Assembly (NCBI RefSeq): GCF_017591425.1 | Contig: NW_024465751.1 | Coordinates: 5,084,001 to 5,148,000, forward strand | Length of the DNA: 64,000 nt | Direction of reading: 5' to 3' | Source of the DNA: Ochotona curzoniae | Taxonomy: Eukaryota > Chordata > Mammalia > Lagomorpha > Ochotonidae | Shown: in pieces, positions 55,636 through 64,000 of the stretch | Numbering within the stretch: the first letter of the stretch is position 1 | Layout of the letters: every line of letters begins with the position of its first letter | Program-made: the position numbers and the translations under genes | The notes under the pieces: generated by a model | Database searches by the model: none | What the model was told of the DNA's origin: nothing | Seen by the model: only the letters and a program-made list of their open reading frames with translations

Positions 55636-57857
55636 CTATTATTAATTTGTTTTCTAACCCAGGAAAATGCCAAGGATTCTATGCCCATGGAACCCTTCAT
55701 GGAGCTATGAATTATGCTGATCCTGCTTTGGGCACCCATACCCCCTTTGGGAGCAAACATTGATCTCAACTAAGTTTAGCTCTTCTAGACAAGACTGGTT
55801 ATGTCAGGAGAAGGCGACCAGGAGTTTGACTGTATTTAATTTCACTGATACGGACTATATTCTTCTGTAATTGTACAGATATGCTCTTTTTTTTTTTTTT
55901 TTGAAGTGGAGGATTTACGTGGACTCTAATGGACAGTTTGGGTTAGGAAATTTTCCTTTACAAATGCAGAAACCCATTACATTCCTGTTATTTCCTTTTC
56001 CTCCATTTAAAGGAAGTAACATTTCCTGCTGCAAAAGAATGTTGCTGACAAGCACGTAAAGAACTTGCTCCGGCCTATTGCACACACTCAATAACGTGAC
56101 TGCTCTATAAGCTCATTGCCAGAAATGGTCTAGGGAAATTGGAAGATAAATATCTCATGGTGATGGCATTACTGTCACATCAGGATCTTATTTATCTGTT
56201 AGCACTCTTAATGGCTCTGTGCTTAAGATACAAGTTCGAAAGAATTTGCTTAGAAAAGACCCAGGGCGTTCAGAATGCCTTCTGAAATGGCTGCTGAGGC
56301 CGACTGCAGCGGTCATTCATCTGCTTGTTAGCCCAGAGTGATTGTTGTGCTGTAATTGTAGGGAGAGAAAGCTCACAGTCCACGTGGTTCATTCCACCAG
56401 TCACTGTGGGGTATATTTGTTTCTCCAGGGAGCAAATTGCTATCTTTTTTTCCCTCCTGGAGAAGTTTACACAGAGATGGGCTATAACCCCTAATAGACA
56501 CAATATATCTTCTCTGAAGAACTTACAAAAGAAATCAATGGTTTATTTTATATCCATTGTCTCCCCCAAATTCCCTCATACATTTGCCTTGCTGGGATTG
56601 GATAACTTAAGAGCTACCACACTTCATAATAAAATGTTGGCTCATAAACATGGACTTGGGCTAGAAACCTTGATGTAGGTTCTTTTATTTATAGCATTAA
56701 TTGTAATCACAGCTCAAAGTTGGCTGAAAGAACAGCCAAAAAAGGAAAGAAGAAACAATAAAACTGATAAAGTACATATCTGAACACAGCATTATTCTGT
56801 AAAAGGTACACTGGAATCATTAAGTCCATTTTCAAAGAGTAAGGACAAACGAGATATAGGCTCCTGTAATATTGAACTTTGTAACAGTCTGTCACCCAAT
56901 GGCGGAAAAGGACGCTGCACAACAGTCGGAGTAAATACTTTTTTGAAAGAAAATGAACAACAGGAGGAAAATATTCCTGAGTGTGAAGATGCTAGGAACA
57001 AATGCAAATAGGATACTGACATTTAATGACTGGATGGACACAGAAGTATTATTTCATTTCTTTGAGCCTATTTTTTTCTTACCCAAAATGACAGTAATAC
57101 TTGATAACAGAATTTTGAAGACTGCATGAACTTGCATGAGAACTAATTTAAGATGTGCATGAAAAATGGAATTAAAATATAAGTTTTTTTTTCTTACTAA
57201 ATATAAAATTTGAAAACTATTCAGTTTTCATCATACATGTTTTCCAAGTGCTTTTATGGAGTTTATGTTGTTTGGAATGTGGCTAGCATGTCTCACAGTC
57301 ATTTTGTATGTAATAATCCTTAGTTGTTTTATTTTTTCAGCAAGATCAAATGTTTAGGTACTGTTCAGGTTATGCATGGTTGACTGTTATCATCCATTCC
57401 CTCCATTTCCAAGGGTTTCAGCCAGTACTGCTGAGCAGAGAGAGACAGAATCCACCTCTCCCAGCATCTTGGAGCGCTGCTTCCGGATCTAGTCAAATAT
57501 CACTCACTCAATCCAATCATGCAGGTTTTTATCTGGCAAACAAGAGCATAGAGAATCAGTGTCCATTTTTCCAGTTCCAAGAGAGAGAGGGGCAGCTGCG
57601 GCAGTGGCATGGGAAGACTTTGGAGCCCCAGGTCCATGGAGTGGTGGTGGATTTGGTGATGGGTTCCTGACATGGCATTGAATCCTGTGGTATGAACCAT
57701 AGCCTTCTGTTCTTGTATTCAGATACGGTGGGTGCCCATCTGTTTTCCACTGTTTGAGCAGCTGCTACCAAGAAAACTTCTTCCCTATTGAACGAGTTTC
57801 TCTGAACCTCTCAGTAACTGACTCTCTGTTTTTAATATTGGAAACTTCAAAAGCAAC
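55634..57857. other. 2.2 kb without a recognisable gene
   Basis: A T17 run lies at 55887-55903. Frames 56325-56678 (117 aa, plus) and 57350-57670 (106 aa, plus) are unsupported; the second overlaps antisense frames. Confidence 0.4.
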
Positions 57858-58172
57858 ATTTTGGTGCAGTGAGATAAACTACTGCCTGCAATGCCTGTAT
57901 CCCTACGGGTGGCAGACTGAATCCTGGCTGTGCCACTTTGGATCCAACTCCCCCCAGAAGTCTCCCAAAAGCAGAAGATAGCCTCAGTGCTTGGGCCCCT
58001 GCCATCCCTTAGGAGACTCAGATGACTCTCCTGGCATTGGCTTTGCTCCAGTATTCCCTGGTGAGGTCATCTACAGAGTGAACCAACAATGAAGGAACCC
58101 CTACCACTCAGCGCTAACTCTACTCTCTCTTCTCTCTCTGTAACCCTAACTTTCAAATACATAAAACTTAAA
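57858..58172 (+). repeat. Old C-type SINE
   Basis: acattttggtgcagtgagat, aactactgcctgcaatgcct, gtatccctacgggtggcaga, gactgaatcctggctgtgcc, tcagtgcttgggcccctgcc, gagtgaaccaacaatgaa, ctctcttctctctctgtaa, tttcaaatacataaaactt. Confidence 0.72.
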
Positions 58173-58264
58173 AAATAGATTAATAACAACTTCTGTTGAT
58201 TTCTGCTCATTACTCTGAACCTTGATAGAGTACAACTAAGGTGCCTTAAAAATACACAATTCTA

Positions 58265-58587
58265 GGGCCTGGTGCAGTGTCCTATTGGCTAAAGACCTCA
58301 CTTTGAACTTGCCAGGATCCCATATGGGCACCGGTTCTAATCTCAGCAGCCCTGTTTCCCTTCCAGCACCCTGCTTGTGGCCTGGAAAAGCAGTCGAGGT
58401 TGGCCCAAAGTCTTGGGATCCTGCATCCTTATGGGAGACCCGAAAGAAGTTCCTAACTCCTGGCTTCAGGTAGATGCAGCTCCAGCTGTTGCGGTCACTT
58501 GGGTAGTAAATCATCAGATGGAAGAACTTCTCTGTCTCCTCTCCTCTCTGTATATCTGACTTTCCAATAAAAATAAATAAATCTTTT
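58265..58587 (+). repeat. Lagomorph C-type SINE, full length, young
   Basis: gggcctggtgcagtgtccta, gccaggatcccatatgggca, ccggttctaatctcagcagc, ctgcttgtggcctggaaaag, tcttgggatcctgcatcc, tctgtctcctctcctctct, caataaaaataaataaatc. Flanked by a 17-base target-site duplication with one mismatch (58248-58264 aaaaatacacaattcta; 58588-58604 aaaaacacacaattcta). Minus frame 58236-58595 (119 aa) is its antisense shadow. Confidence 0.97.
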
Positions 58588-58604
58588 AAAAACACACAAT
58601 TCTA

Positions 58605-60325
58605 AAACTAATGAAAATGTGTATTATTTTCAAATAATGAATAATGAAAAAATTTGACCTCTTCAAGATCTGCAAATTGCCTTTTTCTGTATGAAGAAAA
58701 TATTTTCATGTAGTTGAAAACCTGTAATTATTTTTCTTCTGGGAACACTTATTTTTACCAAATAAGAAAATATTTTACAAAGGTATTATTTAACTTATAA
58801 ATAATTTCTTTAAATCAATATCCAGTTGATAAATATCATTTGAGTAAATGATAAGTAAAATAAAGAAATTTACTTTGGAATACAGAATTAAAGAGCATCC
58901 CCATAAAAAATAGAGAAGAAAATGTTGTGTTTTTTCTCAAGAGGGAACAGCAGCTACCTCCAGGGTTTACAGAAAGACAGATTTGGATAAGCATGAGAAA
59001 GAACTTTCTAATGTCCTATAGTGAAAAAGCTGCCTTTAAAAGCAACGAACGTATTATTTGAATAGGAACAAACAGCCATTTTCAAGGGATAAATTACAAG
59101 GGATTCTCAAGTAAACAGCTGAATTAGGAAAACCTCATGATTTCTTTCCATTTGAGTCTCCCATGATCGTACAGTCCTTTACGGTATGATCTTACTTTTA
59201 ATTTAAAATTTATATGTTAATGCTGCTTATGCCCAAGATTTCAGAAACCTAACAATTATATAAATTAAGGTATACAGTAGCTCATTGCTATTAATGCAAC
59301 TAGTGTGCATTATTTTTATGTTCTAATTTAATTCTAAGCTAATATATACAAATCTACACAAATGTGCACCACATATATGTCTTCACAAAGCACAAAATTG
59401 ATGTGCACAATTTTACATGTCATTCATCAACCGTTAATTTGTGTTTTGGCCTTCTTACCATTTGACTAATTTGTTAGATACATAGAAGTATACGGATATC
59501 CTTACATTTGTCCATTACCTGCTACTACGAAGAAGCAGAGTGAATTAGGTCAGGGATTCTATCTTTGGCTATATATGTGTTTGATGATCCATCTAAAGAT
59601 AATTCTAAACTGAGCTCCCTTTTATGAACCTCCCACTTGAAAAGCTAATCCTATTCCTCCTGCCTCAATGCATACATAACCCATTGGGAGAATGAAAATA
59701 AAATAAGAACATTCTGATGCATTTTGGTTATAGAGTAAAATGCATGTCCTCCAACTTTTTTCAAATATTAAAACTTGGGGATTAATATTATTTCACCTGG
59801 TGACATCACATCAAAAGGAAGTATTTATACATCAAAGGGAAGTATTACATCATATCAAATGGAAGTATTTATATTTTCAGTTTTATAGAAATGAACTGTA
59901 CAAGGGAGACTAGCATACTGTGAAGTTAAGGTACTATGCTGTATGTGTCTCTACTTTAGAATCAAAGTAGGATTCCCAATGAACTCTACAAATACACCTC
60001 TACATTACAAAGCTGGGTTTTCTATCTTTTATCTGAATCATGTCATGATACATTTAGATATCAGAAAGTTAAGCTTGTAGCATTTACTCAGAAACTATGC
60101 TATTGAGATAATGCTGGAAACACATGGTGGGCAGAGGTAATGGAGAGGGAGGAAGGGGACAGGAAGGGAATGCATCACCATGCTTATAAAAGTGTGTTGT
60201 AGAAACCAGTTTTGTAGATGTATCTAGGATTTGTACGTGTGTCATTTTTAGAAAGCTTTACTGAATGCTTCCTATGTTCTTCACATAACAGCAGTCAGAG
60301 GAAAACAAACCAATAGGTACAGTTA
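58605..60325. other. 1.7 kb AT-rich sequence, no gene
   Basis: Nothing recognisable except the short tandem duplication at 59804-59873, listed separately. Confidence 0.45.
59804..59873 (+). repeat. Short tandem duplication, about three units
   Basis: Copies 59804-59829 and 59848-59873 share catca.atcaaa.ggaagtatttata (26 bases, about two differences); a shortened 18-base copy lies between them. Confidence 0.85.
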
Positions 60326-60588
60326 AAGGGACAAGCATGATGACAAGCTGATAAAACCTCCACTTGAGACGCCAGCATCCCACATAAGTCCTGGTTACTC
60401 CAAGACGGTCTAAATGCTTCAGTTCAAGGCATCTAAGTGGGAGATCTGGATGCAGCTCTAGGCTCTGCTTTGGTCTGGGCCAATCATTGCAGCCAAATGG
60501 GGAGTGAACCAACAAATGGAAGACTCATCTCTTTCTCTCATCTCTCATATGCTACTTTTCAAATAAATTAACCAATCTTTAAAATTAG
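60326..60588 (+). repeat. Old C-type SINE with internal deletion
   Basis: aagcatgatgacaagctgat, aaaacctccacttgagacgc, cagcatcccacataagtcct, ggttactccaagacggtct (jumps past the cttgtggcc part), atctggatgcagctctaggc, aaatggggagtgaaccaac, ctctttctctcatctctca, cttttcaaataaattaacc. Confidence 0.75.
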
Positions 60589-60862
60589 GTTCAGTTCATA
60601 TGTATTTTCACTTCTTTCCAATATCATAGCACGGACTTAAATTTTAGTGATTTGGGTTTGAATTCAGTTTTTTTTACTTCTGTTAAATGATTGGTTGACT
60701 ATCTTATAAGACAGTCATAATTTTTAAAACATTTTTGAATGATTGTAAGGCATCAATAACATGTGCAAGTGTTTGAAAATCAAGGTTAGTTTCATGCCTA
60801 CTGAATCTCTTTGGCTCCTGGGAATATAGCAGAGTACGAGAAAGAAGATGACAAAGAGTATG

Positions 60863-60886
60863 TACACACACACACACATACACACA
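60863..60886 (+). repeat. (CA)n microsatellite
   Basis: Short CA run with one ata interruption, immediately left of an old minus-strand SINE. Confidence 0.85.
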
Positions 60887-61178
60887 GGGAGTGTGAGAAC
60901 GAGACTGGGGAGAGGGGAGAGAAGATTAGCAAATCAAGAGAGAGGAATCATCCATTTCCTGGTTGACTTCCCAGATGCATGCAAGAACAAGGGCTAGGGT
61001 GTCAGGCTCTCCCAAACGTGTGACAGGAGCACAAGCTCATAACCTGTGATGTGCTGACTCCCAGGACATGATTGTGGCAAGCTGGAGTGGAGGTCAGGCA
61101 ACTTGGAATCCAACCAGTGCTCTTCCACAGAATATGGGTGTGCCATGCAGCAGCTTAGCTTGCTGTACCACAACATAT
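60887..61178 (-). repeat. Old C-type SINE
   Basis: gagtgtgagaacgagactgg, aatcatccatttcctggttg, acttcccagatgcatgcaag, gacatgattgtggcaagctg, gagtggaggtcaggcaactt, ggaatccaaccagtgctctt, cagcagcttagcttgctgta, ccacaaca. Confidence 0.7.
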
Positions 61179-62274
61179 CTCAGAAGACCAAGATTTCTTT
61201 CCCCTTTCTTTCATTCTTGATGAACAGCCTCAATTCCACCTAACTTTGTCTATAAATAAAATTTTCCCAATTGAATTAACTAATCTACACCAACGCTTGC
61301 TTTATAATAAGATTGTTATCCTGGTGGGAATTCAGAGTTTGCTCTGTGGTATTTTGCCCTGTGTCCGACTCACTGTGACATCTATTAAACTTCATCTTGA
61401 TCTGCATTGGTAGAGCGATTTGTCAAACCAGACTGATTCTTACGGTGCAGTGAACCTTCCCGGCTTTCTGAAGTGAGAGACCCAAGTCTGCGGCACCTAG
61501 CTAGACCTATCCCCGTTAGGATACGTGCTCCGAATATTCAGAATCTGAATTAATGACTGTTTCCCTTGAGCATAACTCTCCCACTAGTCTGCCAACATTT
61601 TCCTTACTGACCTGTCCTGATATATTCATTTTATCTATCGCCAATGTCTAATAGATAATAAAGCTGAAATTCACACAAAACAACCAAATATAATAGAACA
61701 TTCCTTAAGTGGAGAACACAAAAAATCTTTGCAGGTATCATACCATTCTGCAAATGGGTAGTTATTTTATTTGAATGAGCATATTTCCTCTCTGTAGTAT
61801 AAGGAACACATTGTGGGGAAAATGGACATAAGTATGGGTTCACTTTGTGGTGGCATAAATCATGTTCAGAACCTTGCTAGAGTTCTGGGAGACTCTGGGA
61901 AACTCCAGAGCATTTACTCCTAGTAATTACATTTCATCCTATTTGCTTTCGGGTTTGTATGTTAATAGAGTCTCTTGATCTACTTAACTGCCTCCTCTGT
62001 AATTAAACGATTGAGGAAAGCATATGGATAACACTGTACTAATGATACCATTTTAAAGTTTAGGATGATTTAAAAGGAAATTTTAATCTTCTATTAAATG
62101 AAGCCTCAAACCCCTCTGGTCCTAATGGCCATCTTTTAGACATCATCTCTGAGAAGGCTTGCCACTTCACAAGGCTTACTTTGGAACCCACGTCTCTTTA
62201 CAAAAATAAGCTAGGTACTAGAAGATGCAGCCCAATCTTTACCTTTTAATTTGAATTCTTGCCCAATAAAAACA
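61179..62274. other. No recognisable gene
   Basis: A mildly CpG-bearing patch at 61430-61540 (gcggcacctagc, ccccgttaggatacg) is unlike its neighbours but has no named match. Confidence 0.4.
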
Positions 62275-62350
62275 GATGAACAAAAGTCTAGAGTGCTTGC
62301 ATGACTTTCCCAAAGTCACATACTAAGTCAGTATTGAAGACTTCCATCCA
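62275..62350 (-). repeat. MIR fragment
   Basis: agatgaacaaaagtctag, gcatgactttcccaaagtca, catactaagtcagtattgaa: the complement of the MIR core (cccaaggtcacacagctagtaagtggcag). Confidence 0.5.
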
Positions 62351-63811
62351 TGTTGTAGTTTGATGTCCACTTGGAGAGCAGACTGCATAAGTTAGTTTTG
62401 CTGCATAACAACGACCTTCTGATATTATTTATTTAAGCTGGGAAAGGATCTTAGAGATCATATAGTTCATGTACTATATTTCATATTGAATGAGCTATTT
62501 TTAATTCTAATTTTCAGCAGAATAGGTTGAATTCTTGCATCTTTCTTTTGGGGTTTTGTGTGTTGGTTTGCTTTTGTTTTTGTACTAGGACATAACAGGA
62601 TTATTTTTCTGATAATGTTTTTGAGATGTTTGCTTTGTTATGCCCTCACTATTGCTTGCTATGGTTCCTTTAACTCTTCAATTTAGTTAAAATCGGTGAA
62701 TGTACACAGACTCTGTGAAGGTTCCATTCACTGTTTCCAAACAAAACTGCATATTGGAGTCTCTCAGGCGACTTAAACGGTACCGAATCCTGGGCTGCAC
62801 CTCAAATTATTCTGATTTATCTGACGTCAAGCGGGTTTAGGCATTCTCCTTTATGTTTGTGTATCAATGAGTTGTTTTATGCTTTTCAGCTGTTTCCAAT
62901 ATGAAACTAGGCTCAAGCGCATCTGCTCAAGAGACACCAACCTGAACCAGGCAGAATTCCTATTCTCAAAAGACGGAGAGATGTGGACAAAAAATGTGGA
63001 TTTCAGATATCCCATATAGAATTTTGTTCAAGATCAATCTGATCGGAGAATTCAGATAAGTGTTCAAATAGGAAGTGCAGCTTGAATTGCGTCTCCCAGC
63101 ATGATAAGCATTTTGTAGCTGTCTGAACAAAGCAAAGACCTTCCCCAGGGGGGGAAAAATAAAGATCAGATGCAATAATTGAAATCATCACGTGTATTTG
63201 AAGAATGTTGAAAACAGGACATATTTCGAAGTAGTGTCTGAGACGAGGAGTGAAGCATAAAATAAACAAGCAGATGTGAAAAATATCAAGAAGTAGCCCA
63301 CTCTAATTGAGACTTCAGCTGGGGGAAATATACCAAAAGGATTTCTAAGCAGCCAAACCACTTCTTGTGATAAGTCTCCTCCAATTAAACCTATGCAACT
63401 CCTCTTCCGTCTTCACTGAGCTCGTATTGATCTGCTTTGAATTATCCTGCTCTCGGTTTATACATACATACTCATCACACACAAATCCTGGAGGATCCCC
63501 AAAGAACATTTCATTTGAAAAATGTGCTTCTTCCTAAACATTCTGCCATGCTTCTGCAAGTGTCTAAGTCTTCAGTTATTATCAACCTTACACGTGTTTA
63601 CATGCTTCCAAGAGACCAGTGGTCATAAGGAACCACTTTAATTTAGCATAAGTTTTCTGTTGGAAAATATATGGGAAAAGGGGTACTATTGCCACATGAA
63701 CTATGTTCAGTTCCAGGACGTAGAGCAAATGTTAGATACATAAAACAAGAAAAATCTATATGCCAGATTCAGGTAGTGAGGTTAGATCACAAGTTTGTAT
63801 CTCTCTTTAAT
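62351..63811. other. 1.5 kb without a recognisable gene
   Basis: Overlapping minus frames 62966-63175 and 63003-63269 are in different phases of the same DNA and are not credible. No repeat identified. Confidence 0.4.
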
Positions 63812-64000
63812 GATTCAAAAATTTATGTATGTATATATTTATAAATTTACAGAGACGAGAGAGAGGGAGAGATAACAAGATCTCCATTTGCTTGTTTATT
63901 CCCCAAGTGGCTGCAATGACTACAGCTGAGCTGATCAAAAGCCAGAAGCCAGGAGCTTCGTGTGGGTCTCCCATGCAGGTGCAGGGTCCTAAGTTTTGGG
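63812..64000 (-). repeat. Lagomorph C-type SINE, cut by the window end
   Basis: aaaatttatgtatgtatat, acagagacgagagagaggg, aagatctccatttgcttg, ccccaagtggctgcaatgac, agccagaagccaggagctt, gtgtgggtctcccatgcagg, gtgcagggtcc. The tRNA-like head would lie beyond position 64000. Confidence 0.9.

Noticed and set aside
58236..58595. 119-aa minus-strand open frame
   Set aside because: Exact antisense shadow of a young SINE with target-site duplications.

Overview
This window reads as mammalian nuclear DNA, and specifically as a lagomorph. The main evidence is about 37 copies of a tRNA-derived SINE with the lagomorph C-type layout: a Pol III A box like tggcctagtggctaaag, a B box like ggttctaatcc, a CT-rich stretch, and a tail of aataaaaataaataaatctt. 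The subfamily looks more like the pika (Ochotona) version than the common rabbit one; that is recalled, not searched. Ancient mammalian repeats (MIR, L2, MER2-type, MaLR LTRs, L1M) are also present. There is no prokaryotic gene organisation, no operon, no CRISPR array, and no rRNA or functional tRNA gene.

The window is almost entirely non-coding, either intergenic or deep intron. The open reading frames are nearly all 60-125 codons long and lie inside SINEs, microsatellites or unconstrained DNA on both strands. One stretch looks different. At 39425-39774 on the minus strand there is a 350-nt open segment that starts with ATG, has an in-frame stop upstream, has a TATA-like box about 70 nt before the ATG, and ends exactly at a good splice-donor sequence. 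I read it as the candidate first coding exon of a gene running toward lower coordinates. I do not recognise the protein and could not find its second exon.

Layout: 1-13 kb is sparse DNA with MIR, L2, a CA-rich compound satellite (10.14-10.42 kb) and a MER2-like element. At 13.06-14.05 kb a SINE abuts two L1 3' ends in head-on inverted orientation. 15.8-24 kb holds SINEs, an L1 3' end and purine-rich satellites. 25.56-25.84 kb is a 15-unit, 19-bp minisatellite. 26.6-27.9 kb holds a SINE nested in a MIR, then a MaLR-like LTR with an internal 32-bp triplication, then another SINE. 28.1-28.8 kb is a probable solo LTR. 32-38.7 kb is dense in SINEs, with two MaLR LTRs and an L1 ORF2 relic. 39.4-40.3 kb is the exon/promoter candidate beside an L2. 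41-48 kb has L1M, old SINEs, MIRs and an ERVL-type LTR. 48.6-64 kb is again SINE-rich with long quiet stretches; two young SINEs (54.26 and 58.26 kb) still carry clear target-site duplications.

Repeat boundaries were read by eye and are good to roughly 10-30 bases. Family names come from remembered consensus sequences. No search was run.
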